DNA of 64,000 nucleotides from Aliiroseovarius subalbicans (lineage in GTDB: Bacteria; Pseudomonadota; Alphaproteobacteria; Rhodobacterales; Rhodobacteraceae): NCBI RefSeq assembly GCF_022678625.1, contig NZ_JALBYQ010000002.1, forward strand, positions 372,001 through 436,000. Reading direction: 5' to 3'. The notes under the pieces are model-generated. The model was given only the letters and a program-made list of their open reading frames with translations, was not told the DNA's origin and did not search any database. The translations under genes and the position numbers were made by a program. Below are positions 24,367-32,617 of the stretch, piece after piece; position 1 is the first letter of the stretch, and each line of letters begins with the position of its first letter.

Positions 24367-25534
24367 AGCCCTCGAAGGCTCACAGGCCATCGCCCGTGCG
24401 GTCGCGCTGTGCCGCCCTGACGTGGTCGCCGCCTATCCGATCACGCCGCAGACCCATATCGTCGAAAACCTGTCCAAACTGGTGGCCGAGGGCGACCTGC
24501 ACACGGAATTCGTGAGCGTGGAAAGCGAGTTTTCCGCAGCCTCGGTCGTGCTGGGCGCCGCTGCCGCCGGCGCGCGTGCCTATACCGCCACGGCCAGCCA
24601 GGGCGTGCTGCTCATGTCCGAAGTGCTGTTTAACATCGCGGGCCTGCGGGTGCCGCTAGTGATGACCGTTGCCAACCGTGCCGTGGGTGCGCCACTGTCG
24701 ATCTGGAACGACCAAAGCGACAGCATGGCCGTGCGCGACAGCGGCTGGATCCAGATCCACGCCGCCGACAATCAGGAAGCCGTGGACGCCACGATCCAGG
24801 CCTTCCGCATCGCCGAGACTTGCGAGATTCCGGTCATGGTCTGCATGGACGGCTTCATCCTGACCCACACGATGGAAGTCATCGACATGCCGGACACCGA
24901 CATGATCGACGGATGGCTGCCGCCCTATGAATTTTCGCGTAACCTTGACCCGGCCGCGCCGACCTCGATCGGCACACTGGTCACGCCCGATTTCTTCGCC
25001 GAGATGCGCCATTCTCATCACGCCGCGATGATGCGCGCGCTTGAGGTGATCGAACAGACCGACGCGGATTACGCCGACCTGACGGGGCGTGCCTCGGGTG
25101 GGTTGTTGACCGTCGAAGGTGACCCCGACGCCAAGGTCGGCATCCTGGCGATGGGATCGACCGTCGGCACCCTGCGCACCGGCATGGAGCATTTCAGCGA
25201 TGAGGTCGGAGCCGCACGCCTGATCAAGTTGCGCACCTTCCGCCCCTTCCCCTCGGACGCACTTCGTGATGCGGTGAAAGGGCTGGACCATCTTATCGTT
25301 GTCGACCGCGCCATTTCGCCCGGCCTGGGCGGCGTGGTTGGAACCGAAGTTGCCGCCGTGCTTGCCGACGTGGAAGGCGCGCCGCGCATCCACAACCATG
25401 CGCTGGGTCTTGGTGGCCGCGACATTCCCGAAACGATCTATCGCGACCTGATGCAGACGGTGGCCAACCCTGACGCGCCCGCCTTCAGCGTCTTCGATGT
25501 CGATCTGAACAAATTGCAGCCGGAGGACAGGTGA
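24359..25534 (+). CDS. 2-oxoacid:acceptor oxidoreductase, alpha subunit
   Basis: About 391 residues. VVAAYPITPQTHIVENLSKL and EFVSVESEFSAASVVLGAAAAGAR are typical of the alpha (PorA-like) chain, which binds the pyrimidine part of thiamin diphosphate. The C-terminal half has the VGILAMGSTVGTLR and HLIVVDRAISPGLGG stretches of domain II. The ATG at 24359 has AAGGAGG upstream and overlaps the gamma stop; the end overlaps the beta start (TGATG). Which 2-oxo acid is used cannot be told: pyruvate, branched-chain or arylglyoxylates are all possible for this heteromeric form. Confidence 0.93.
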   Translation: MRKALEGSQAIARAVALCRPDVVAAYPITPQTHIVENLSKLVAEGDLHTEFVSVESEFSAASVVLGAAAAGARAYTATASQGVLLMSEVLFNIAGLRVPLVMTVANRAVGAPLSIWNDQSDSMAVRDSGWIQIHAADNQEAVDATIQAFRIAETCEIPVMVCMDGFILTHTMEVIDMPDTDMIDGWLPPYEFSRNLDPAAPTSIGTLVTPDFFAEMRHSHHAAMMRALEVIEQTDADYADLTGRASGGLLTVEGDPDAKVGILAMGSTVGTLRTGMEHFSDEVGAARLIKLRTFRPFPSDALRDAVKGLDHLIVVDRAISPGLGGVVGTEVAAVLADVEGAPRIHNHALGLGGRDIPETIYRDLMQTVANPDAPAFSVFDVDLNKLQPEDR

Positions 25535-26595
25535 TGTCAGACAAAAGCGAACGCCTGGCCGAACTGCGTGCCAAACACGGCCGCCCGCCTGCCGCCCCGC
25601 ATGAACCCAAGCACGACGCCCCCACCGCGCGCGAGGCACAGCCGCGGTTTCGCGGACTCGAAAGTGGGCACCGCGCCTGTCAGGGCTGCGGCGAAGCCCT
25701 GGCCGCCCGGCTGGTAATGGAATGCGCCGGCCCCGACGTGATGGTGGCCAATGCCACCGGCTGCCTTGAGGTCTTCACCACCGCCTGGCCGCAATCGGCC
25801 TGGCGCGTGCCGTGGATGCATTCGCTGTTCGAAAACGCCCCGGCCATCGCCAGCGGCATGGAGGCCGCGATGAAAGCCAAGGGCAAGAACACCAAGGTGT
25901 TAGCCTTTGGCGGCGACGGCGCGACCTATGACATCGGCTTCCAGGCGCTGTCGGGCATGTTGGAGCGGTATCACAACATCCTTTACGTCTGCTACGACAA
26001 CGAAGCTTACATGAACACGGGCATCCAGCGCTCGTCCTCAACACCGCATTCGGCGACCACAACGACCTCACCCGCTGGTAAGGAACGGATGGGCAAGCGG
26101 CACCTGAAAAAGGACCTGCTGTCGATCATCGCGGCGCATCACATCCCCTATGCGGCGGCGGCCTCGGTGGCCTATCCGCAGGACCTGCAACGCAAGGTCC
26201 GCTATGCAATGGGGATCGAGGGGCCGACCTTCCTGGTCATTCATTCGCCCTGCCCGCTGGGCTGGAAACACGACAGCGCCGCAACAATCGAAGTGGCACG
26301 CCGCGCGGTGGAATGCGGGCTGTTCCCGCTGGTCGAACTGGAACGCGGGGCGGTGACGAACGTAATGCCGATCCGCGATGCACGCCCGGTCACCGACTAC
26401 CTGGAGCTTCAAGGCCGGTTCGCGCACCTGTTCAACGGCGAAGACCCGCGCGCGCAGGAAGAACGCGACCACTTGCAGGCGCTGGCAGATCACAACATCC
26501 AGACCTTCGGCCTGAACGGCGAAGGTGACGACCCTCTAGACACGTCGGGCATTGCCGCCGTGGGCCGGGGCGGTCCTGTGACAGGGAGGGGCTGA
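25534..26595 (+). CDS. 2-oxoacid:acceptor oxidoreductase, beta subunit (thiamin diphosphate binding)
   Basis: About 353 residues. The chain carries GHRACQGCGEALAAR and NATGCLEVFTT, whose cysteines bind the proximal [4Fe-4S] cluster, and the thiamin diphosphate motif FGGDGATYDIGFQALSG ... YDNEAYMNTGIQRS, followed by the CoA-side STPHSATTTTSPAGK. The ATG overlaps the alpha stop; a GTG three bases upstream is an alternative. The next gene begins one base after its stop. A leading 40-residue Lys/Arg-rich segment before the first cysteine motif is longer than in archaeal PorB. Confidence 0.93.
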   Translation: MSDKSERLAELRAKHGRPPAAPHEPKHDAPTAREAQPRFRGLESGHRACQGCGEALAARLVMECAGPDVMVANATGCLEVFTTAWPQSAWRVPWMHSLFENAPAIASGMEAAMKAKGKNTKVLAFGGDGATYDIGFQALSGMLERYHNILYVCYDNEAYMNTGIQRSSSTPHSATTTTSPAGKERMGKRHLKKDLLSIIAAHHIPYAAAASVAYPQDLQRKVRYAMGIEGPTFLVIHSPCPLGWKHDSAATIEVARRAVECGLFPLVELERGAVTNVMPIRDARPVTDYLELQGRFAHLFNGEDPRAQEERDHLQALADHNIQTFGLNGEGDDPLDTSGIAAVGRGGPVTGRG

Positions 26596-26596
26596 C

Positions 26597-28288
26597 ATGG
26601 CAATTCTCACACGCGGCGCCTATGCCGAACCCGGCACAACGCTTGATTTCAAGACCGGCAATTGGCGATCTACCGGCAAGCCGGTTCATGACCACGTCAA
26701 GGCCCCCTGCCACGCCGCCTGCCCGGCGGGCGAGGATCAACAGGCCTGGTTTGCCCACCTTCAGGCGGGCCATCCCAAACTGGCCTGGCGCGAGTTGGTT
26801 CAGGCCAATCCGCTGCCCGGCGTGACCGGTCGGGTCTGCCCGCATCCTTGCGAAACAGCCTGCAACCGTGCGGCGATGGACGGGGCGCTGGCCATTCACA
26901 ACGTGGAACGCTGGCTGGGCGACAAAGCGGTGGCGAAGGGCTGGGCCTATCCGGTGGACGCCCCTGCCGACGACGCGCCGATCGTGGCGATCATCGGCGC
27001 TGGCCCCGGCGGGCTGTCCGCCGCCTATCACTGCCTGCGCAACGGCCTGCGCGCCGACTTGTACGAGGCGCTACCGGAAGCGGGCGGGCTTTTGCGCTCG
27101 GCGATCCCGCGCACCCGCTTGCCGCGCGAAGCGCTGGACGGCGAATTGAACCGCCTGCTGGCGCTGCCCGGCATCACCCTGAATGCCCGCACCCGGCTGG
27201 GTCGTGATGTGACGGTCGAGGGGCTGTTGTCCACCCACGCGGCGGTGATCCTGGCCCCCGGCTGCCAAAGCGCCAAGGCGTGGGACGTGGATGGGGCGGT
27301 GCCTGCGGACCTGCACGAAGGCCTGCACCTGCTCAAGGAATTCATGGACCATGGCCAGTTTCCCAAGGCCGACAAAGTCGTCGTGCACGGCGGCGGAAAC
27401 ACCGCCATCGACCTGTGTCGCCTGATGAAACGCGCAGGTGCCAGCGAGGTGACTCTGGTCACCGCCTCGGGCCTGCCCGGCCCTGACACCGCGCCCGACG
27501 ACATCATCAACGTGGTCCCGCGCGAGCTGGACGAAGCGCTGGAAGAAGGTATCGAGATCATCGACCACGCCACCGTTTCGCGGCTGGTCATGAAGGGATC
27601 GAAAGTGACCGGCGTCGAGGTTGTCAGCCTGAAGAAGGAACCCGGCAAGGACGGCCGCAAACGCCGCGTGGCCTTTGAGGGGACCGAGCGGCTGCTTTCT
27701 GTCGACATGGTCGTGCCTTGCATTGGCGAGGCGGTGGATCCGGAAGGGCTTCAGGGCCTGATCGACGGAACCTATGTCTGGGCTAAGGACGCCTGGGGAC
27801 GGCTGGAGCCCGAAAACGTGCATGTTCTGGGGGACGCGCGCGGGGATCGCGGCACCGTAGCCGAAGCGATCGGTGACGGCCGGCTGGCAGCACAAGCGAT
27901 CGCCGCGAAACTTGCCGGCGCGCCAGACCCAGAGGCCGACACGAGGCTTGAGATGGGCGCAAGCGGGCTGAACCTCTCCTACTACATGCCGACCCCGCGC
28001 CACGCGCCTGCGAAAGTGCCGGTGGCCGAGCGGCGCTTTGACACCGAGATCGAAGGCGACCTGGGTCGCGCGGCCGCTTTGGCCGAGGCGAACCGCTGCC
28101 TGAGCTGCGGCAACTGCCTGGCCTGCGACAATTGCTGGACCTTCTGCCCCGACAACGCGGTGATCAAAACCGTTGAATTGGCGCAGGACGGATCGCATTA
28201 CCTGTTCGATCTGGATTACTGCAAAGGCTGCGGGCTGTGCGCGCACGAATGCCCGACAGGGTATATCCAGATGGTGCCGGAGGACTGA
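26597..28288 (+). CDS. GltD-like FAD/NAD(P) oxidoreductase with C-terminal 2x[4Fe-4S] ferredoxin domain (delta/electron-transfer subunit)
   Basis: 563 residues. Three parts are seen: an N-terminal Fe-S domain as in glutamate synthase small chain (CHAACPAGEDQQAW and GRVCPHPCETACNR), a GltD-type FAD/NAD(P) module (IVAIIGAGPGGLSAAYHCL and VVHGGGNTAIDLCR), and a C-terminal PorD-like dicluster ferredoxin (CLSCGNCLACDNCWTFCP and CKGCGLCAHECP). It would pass electrons from the alpha-beta-gamma core to NAD(P)+ rather than to free ferredoxin, as in phenylglyoxylate:NAD+ oxidoreductase of denitrifying betaproteobacteria. It is last in the operon and converges on the DAO gene 5 bp away. NAD versus NADP preference is not determined. 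Confidence 0.9.
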   Translation: MAILTRGAYAEPGTTLDFKTGNWRSTGKPVHDHVKAPCHAACPAGEDQQAWFAHLQAGHPKLAWRELVQANPLPGVTGRVCPHPCETACNRAAMDGALAIHNVERWLGDKAVAKGWAYPVDAPADDAPIVAIIGAGPGGLSAAYHCLRNGLRADLYEALPEAGGLLRSAIPRTRLPREALDGELNRLLALPGITLNARTRLGRDVTVEGLLSTHAAVILAPGCQSAKAWDVDGAVPADLHEGLHLLKEFMDHGQFPKADKVVVHGGGNTAIDLCRLMKRAGASEVTLVTASGLPGPDTAPDDIINVVPRELDEALEEGIEIIDHATVSRLVMKGSKVTGVEVVSLKKEPGKDGRKRRVAFEGTERLLSVDMVVPCIGEAVDPEGLQGLIDGTYVWAKDAWGRLEPENVHVLGDARGDRGTVAEAIGDGRLAAQAIAAKLAGAPDPEADTRLEMGASGLNLSYYMPTPRHAPAKVPVAERRFDTEIEGDLGRAAALAEANRCLSCGNCLACDNCWTFCPDNAVIKTVELAQDGSHYLFDLDYCKGCGLCAHECPTGYIQMVPED

Positions 28289-28293
28289 GCGAC

Positions 28294-29517
28294 CTAGATC
28301 ACCGCCAGCTCGACATTTGGCGCAGGCTGCGTCAGACGGTCGAAGTGGAACTCGCTTAGATCCATGCTGCGGTAGGCCCCGAAGGTCAGCCATTCGGCGG
28401 TGCCGCGCCCCATCGCGGGCGCCTGCTGCAACCCGTGGCCCGAGAATCCATTCAGGAACACGAAGTTCCCGACCTCGGGATGCGGCCCCATGATGGCGTT
28501 ATGGTCGATTGTGTTCATTGCATAATGCCCGGCCCATTCAGCCGTGACTCGGATCGCCTCGAATTGAGGGATACGCGTGGCCAGGATCGGCCAGACCTCG
28601 TTTTCCCACAAGCTGTGGTTCATTGTGAAATCATCCGGATCAACCGCCGGGTCGTCGCCTAGGAACCCACCCGCCTGATACGTGCCACCGCCGTTTTCAC
28701 GCACATGGATGCCCGTGGGATCAATGGTCAGCGGCAGGTCACGATCCAAGGGCTGTTCGGCCTTGAACACCCAGGTGAAGCGCTTGCGCGGCTCGACCGG
28801 CAGGGTGATCCCCGCCATGCGCGCGGTGGCCGCCGCGCGCGGGCCCGAGGCGTTCACGACCTGGCCGCAACCGATCACCTCGCCCGAGGCCAGCGTCACG
28901 CTGTCCACCCGGTTTCCGGCCGGGTTTCGGGTCATCGCCACAACCTCACCCGCGACATACTCCACCCCGCGTTCACGCGCCTGCCGCCGATACCAGTCGA
29001 ACAGCGCGCCCGCGTCGAAATAGCCTTCGTCGACGGTATTGATCGACCCCAGAACGATGTCGTCGAGGTTGTAGAACGGATAGGCTGCGGCAATCTCATC
29101 GGAGCGCAGCAACCGGGTCGCCGCCCCCGCCGCGTGCTGCACCCGCCAGTTTTCGCGCAGCGTGTCGGCAAAGGCGTCATTGTCGGCCAGATACATGTAG
29201 CCAAAGTTGCGGATCGCCAATTCCGGCACCCTGGGATCATCACCCATATGGCTGCGAAGGTTCTTCACGAAATCGGCGGCATACTGTGAAATCCGCACGT
29301 TCAGCGCGGTCGAAAACTGCTGTCGCATGCACGATGTGGTGTGCGCGGTCGACGTGTGCTCAAAGCTGGGGTCGCGATCGATGACCAAAACCGAGCCGTT
29401 AAAATCAGCCAGGTTGGTCAGAAACCAGGCCACCGCCGAGCCCATGATCGCCCCACCCACGATCACCACATCATAGGATTTGCGCGCGGGGGTGGTGCTG
29501 AAACCCAAGACTGACAT
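28294..29517 (-). CDS. FAD-dependent oxidoreductase of the DAO family
   Basis: About 407 residues. The N-terminal YDVVIVGGAIMGSAVAWFL is the FAD-binding fold; FLNGFSGHGLQQAPAMG near the C-terminus closes the D-amino-acid oxidase/sarcosine dehydrogenase/FOXRED1 fold. These flavoenzymes oxidise secondary or primary amino groups (sarcosine, dimethylglycine, D-amino acids). AAGGA is 7 bases before ATG 29517; a GTG three bases upstream is possible. It is the only gene of its transcript here, ahead of modC on the same strand but 82 bp apart and functionally unrelated. Confidence 0.85.
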   Translation of the reverse strand: MSVLGFSTTPARKSYDVVIVGGAIMGSAVAWFLTNLADFNGSVLVIDRDPSFEHTSTAHTTSCMRQQFSTALNVRISQYAADFVKNLRSHMGDDPRVPELAIRNFGYMYLADNDAFADTLRENWRVQHAAGAATRLLRSDEIAAAYPFYNLDDIVLGSINTVDEGYFDAGALFDWYRRQARERGVEYVAGEVVAMTRNPAGNRVDSVTLASGEVIGCGQVVNASGPRAAATARMAGITLPVEPRKRFTWVFKAEQPLDRDLPLTIDPTGIHVRENGGGTYQAGGFLGDDPAVDPDDFTMNHSLWENEVWPILATRIPQFEAIRVTAEWAGHYAMNTIDHNAIMGPHPEVGNFVFLNGFSGHGLQQAPAMGRGTAEWLTFGAYRSMDLSEFHFDRLTQPAPNVELAVI

Positions 29518-29599
29518 CACCTGATCCTTTTCAAAGCGCGTTTCGACAGGCGTTCTTTGTGGCAGGTCTCTCAGCCGCGATCAATCGCTGCGAACCGGG

Positions 29600-30682
29600 T
29601 CAGCCGCCCACATCCTCGGGTGCGATCGAGACGGTTTTCACGATGGCATGAACCGGCAATCCCGGGCGCAGATCAAGCGCCTTAACCGACCGAGCCGTGA
29701 CCCGCGCCAACACCGGCCCCGCTGGCGTCAGAACCGACACGATGGCCCCCGGCCCAGCCCCGGCGTGAATCGTGTCGATCCGGCCCGACAGCACGTTCAG
29801 CGCCGAAATCCGCGTCGGAGCGTCCAGCGCCAGCGTCACATCCTGTGCCGCGATGCGCACCCGCAGGCTTCGACCCGGCGCCTGGGGCACATGGGGCAGG
29901 AACAGGGGGACGCCGCCTGCCTCAAGCTCGCTCAACCCGTCGTCGTGATGAGTGATCACCCGCGCTTCCAGAAGCGCGCCAGCCTCTCGGGCACCCAGCG
30001 GCAAGAACGCGGGGTCGGCGAACGTGTCCGCCGCCGGGCCGCAACGCGCAACACTGCCGTTTTCGATGGCGACCACAGTTGTGGCCAGCCGCGCAACCTC
30101 GGCCACCGAATGGCTGACATACAGGATCGGCGTCGACATTTCGTCCCGCAGCCGTTCGAAATAGGTCATGATTTCAGCCTTGCGCGCCGCATCAAGGGCC
30201 GCCAAAGGCTCATCCGCCAGGATCAGGTCCGGCGCGGACAGCACCGCGCGGCCGATCGCCACGCGGCTCTTCTCCCCCCCGGACAACAGGTTGGGGCGAC
30301 GCGACAAAAGCGGAGCGATACCAAGCAGGTCCACCACCTGATCCAACGCGTCGCGCGGGGCGCCCTTGGGGGCAAAGCGCTGCCCATAGGTCAGGTTCTG
30401 CTGCACAGTCAGATGTGGAAACAACCGATCTTCCTGGAAGATATAGCCGATCCGACGTTTGTGAGGCGGCTGCCAAATCCCTTGCGCAGTGTCGACCAGA
30501 ACCCGGTCGTCCAAGGAGATCCGCCCCCCTTGCGGTTTCAAAAGTCCCGCGACGGCGTTGATGATCGTGGTCTTGCCGGTGCCGCTTTTACCAAACAGAA
30601 CCGTCACGCCTGGCGGGGCGTCGAACGCTACATCCAGCGTCAACCCGGCGAACTGGTGCTGCAGGGAGACCGACAGACTCAT
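29600..30682 (-). CDS. modC: Molybdate ABC transporter ATP-binding protein ModC
   Basis: 360 residues. Walker A is LFGKSGTGKTTIINAVAG, the ABC signature is LLSGGEKSRVAIGRAVL, Walker B is DLILADEPLAALD and the switch His is in YVSHSVAEVARL. The C-terminal third is a Mop/TOBE domain (SALNVLSGRIDTI) that binds oxyanion, as in other ModC proteins. ATP hydrolysis drives molybdate (and tungstate) import. The ATG at 30682 overlaps the modB stop (ATGA). Confidence 0.95.
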   Translation of the reverse strand: MSLSVSLQHQFAGLTLDVAFDAPPGVTVLFGKSGTGKTTIINAVAGLLKPQGGRISLDDRVLVDTAQGIWQPPHKRRIGYIFQEDRLFPHLTVQQNLTYGQRFAPKGAPRDALDQVVDLLGIAPLLSRRPNLLSGGEKSRVAIGRAVLSAPDLILADEPLAALDAARKAEIMTYFERLRDEMSTPILYVSHSVAEVARLATTVVAIENGSVARCGPAADTFADPAFLPLGAREAGALLEARVITHHDDGLSELEAGGVPLFLPHVPQAPGRSLRVRIAAQDVTLALDAPTRISALNVLSGRIDTIHAGAGPGAIVSVLTPAGPVLARVTARSVKALDLRPGLPVHAIVKTVSIAPEDVGG

Positions 30683-31374
30683 GCGCCTCCCACCCGTTTC
30701 TGCACCCGTCGCGCCAGCACTTCGGACAGAATCAACGCCCCCATTGCAACCACGACAGACACGGCCACAAGTCGAAGTGCTGCGTCCTCCCCCCCCGGCA
30801 CCTGCAGAAACGCATAGATCGCCGAGGGCAGGGTTTGCGTCTGTCCTGGAATGTTCGACACAAAGGTGATCGTCGCGCCAAATTCGCCCATCGCCTTGGC
30901 AAAGGCCAAGATGGCGCCCGCGATCACGCCCGGCAGGATCAGTGGCAGGGTAACAGTCAGAAACACCCACAGGCGTGAGGCACCAAGGGTCGACGCGGCC
31001 TGCTCCAGCCGCGGATCGACCGCCTCGATCGACAGGCGGATGGCGCGCACCATCAGGGGAAAGGCCATGATGCCCGCCGCCAGCACCGCCCCGGTCCAGC
31101 GAAACGCGAACACGATGCCAAACTCTTGCAGAAACCCGCCCACAGGACCGCGCGTGCCGAAGGTCAGCAACAGCACATAGCCGGTCACAACCGGCGGCAG
31201 GATCAGCGGCAGATGCACGATCCCGTTCAGGATCTGCTTGCCGGGAAAGTCATGGCGCGCCAGCACATGGGCGATGAACAACCCGGGGGGCAGCGTCACC
31301 AGCGTTGCCCAGAACGCGACCCGTAGCGACAATTGCACCGCCATCCATTCCTGTGGACCAAGCCAATCACTCAT
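30679..31374 (-). CDS. modB: Molybdate ABC transporter permease ModB
   Basis: 231 residues with five to six membrane helices and the EAA loop (EQAASTLGASRLWVFLTVTLP) that docks ModC. FALPLMVRAIRLSIEAVDPRLEQAA-type sequence before it is characteristic of ModB/CysT permeases. The start overlaps the modA stop by 8 bp and the end overlaps modC. It forms the inner-membrane channel for molybdate. Confidence 0.95.
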   Translation of the reverse strand: MSDWLGPQEWMAVQLSLRVAFWATLVTLPPGLFIAHVLARHDFPGKQILNGIVHLPLILPPVVTGYVLLLTFGTRGPVGGFLQEFGIVFAFRWTGAVLAAGIMAFPLMVRAIRLSIEAVDPRLEQAASTLGASRLWVFLTVTLPLILPGVIAGAILAFAKAMGEFGATITFVSNIPGQTQTLPSAIYAFLQVPGGEDAALRLVAVSVVVAMGALILSEVLARRVQKRVGGA

Positions 31375-32143
31375 GTGCGACCCCTACGGGGGTGAACCCT
31401 TGGGCTGCGAATGCCGTCCAAGCCTGATCGCCGCGCAAATACGACATGAAGGCCCGCACCGCCGCGCGGTCGCGGCCTGCCACGATCGCGGCCGGATAGA
31501 CAATTGGTGGGTGTGTTTCGGTCGGGAAGGTGGCAACCACCGAAACACGCGGCTCGGCCATCGCATCGCTGGCATAGACGATCCCAAACGGCGCCTCTCC
31601 AAGGGCGACCAGCGCGAGGGCCGCGCGCACGTTGTCGGCCTGTGCCACCTGTGGTGCCACGCCTTTCCACAGGCCCAGATGCTCCATCGCCGCTTTGCCA
31701 TATATCCCGGCGGGCACCGCATCGACCAGTGCCATCGCCAGGCGCCCCTCGCCCAATGTCGCGGCAAGCGACGTCAGGTCCATCTGCACCGCGTCTGCCC
31801 GTGGTGCGACCAGCACCAGTTTGTTGCCAGCAAGATCGAAACGGCTGTCCTCCTGCAAGGCCCCGTTGTGCAATAACCGATCCATCCAGCCCACATTGGC
31901 GGACAGGAACACGTCCGCCGGCGCGCCCAGTTCGATCTGGCGCGCCAAAGACGAAGATCCGGCCAATGACAAGGTCAGCTGATGACCAGACGCGCGCTCA
32001 AACTCCGATGCGACCTGTTCCAACGCATTCTTTAGACTCGCTGCGGCAAAGACAGTGATCCGATCCGCTACCGCCGCACGCGCACCCAAACTGGCCATGC
32101 AAATGGTTAGCAGGATCAGGACTTGTCGGAAGGGAGGGGTCAT
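31367..32143 (-). CDS. modA: Molybdate-binding periplasmic protein ModA
   Basis: 258 residues with a signal peptide (1-24). The mature protein begins ITVFAAASLKNALEQVA and contains LAGSSSLARQIELGAPADVFLSA, the serine-bearing oxyanion site of ModA. It captures molybdate for ModBC. It is first in modABC, downstream of a modE-like gene on the same strand, separated by 60 bp that holds a candidate Mo-box. Molybdenum would serve enzymes encoded elsewhere. Confidence 0.95.
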   Translation of the reverse strand: MTPPFRQVLILLTICMASLGARAAVADRITVFAAASLKNALEQVASEFERASGHQLTLSLAGSSSLARQIELGAPADVFLSANVGWMDRLLHNGALQEDSRFDLAGNKLVLVAPRADAVQMDLTSLAATLGEGRLAMALVDAVPAGIYGKAAMEHLGLWKGVAPQVAQADNVRAALALVALGEAPFGIVYASDAMAEPRVSVVATFPTETHPPIVYPAAIVAGRDRAAVRAFMSYLRGDQAWTAFAAQGFTPVGVAHE

Positions 32144-32154
32144 GTGGGGTCCGA

Positions 32155-32225
32155 GCGTTATGTCTCATCGGGAATATCGGAAATTCAGCGGTGCAGGCAA
32201 GCGTTATTTTCCGTCGGGAATATCG
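32155..32225. repeat. Two imperfect 25-bp direct repeats between modE and modA (candidate ModE site)
   Basis: Units at 32155-32179 and 32201-32225 share 21 of 25 bases: both start GCGTTAT and end TCGGGAATATCG. The first lies in the modA leader, the second covers the last codons and stop of modE. CGTTAT ... ATATCG within each unit is a loose inverted pair reminiscent of the CGTTATA/TATAACG arms of Mo-boxes, but the spacing is long. ModE binding is inferred. Confidence 0.4.
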
Positions 32226-32575
32226 CGCAGCATGTCCTGAAGCCGGGCGATATGGGTCGCACCCGCCTGTTCAGCTTCAGCCTCCAACCCGCGAAACTCA
32301 GCCAAAACCCTTTGACCAGCATCGGTCAGCACCGCGCCGCCCCCGCGGGCACCGCCGCGTGTACTGTGCACCAGAGACTCGCGAAACATCGCGTTCATCG
32401 CCTCGACCAATTGCCAAGCCCGCTTGTAGCTCATCCCCATGTCGCGCCCGGCTGCGGAAATCGAGCCGGTCTCGGCGATCCGCTCCAGCAATTCAGCCTT
32501 GCCTGGCCCCATCCAGTCCTCGGGGCCAAACACGACCCGCAGGCGGAATTTCGGGATTTTGTCAGGGTTGCTCAT
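32204..32575 (-). CDS. ModE-type molybdenum regulator, DNA-binding domain only
   Basis: 123 residues. It consists of the ModE N-terminal winged helix: FGPEDWMGPGKAELLERIAE, TGSISAAGRDMGMSYKRAWQ and VHSTRGGARGGGAVLTDAG. The C-terminal Mop-like molybdate-binding domains of E. coli ModE (262 residues) are absent, as in short ModE forms of other alphaproteobacteria. It must sense molybdate otherwise or through a partner such as the Mop domain of ModC. It lies 60 bp upstream of modA and 42 bp downstream of hypF on the same strand, and probably represses modABC. Confidence 0.85.
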   Translation of the reverse strand: MSNPDKIPKFRLRVVFGPEDWMGPGKAELLERIAETGSISAAGRDMGMSYKRAWQLVEAMNAMFRESLVHSTRGGARGGGAVLTDAGQRVLAEFRGLEAEAEQAGATHIARLQDMLRDIPDGK

Positions 32576-32617
32576 ACGCCAAGTCTGGCGCGAATGGCCG
32601 GGAAGCTCAAGCGTCGG

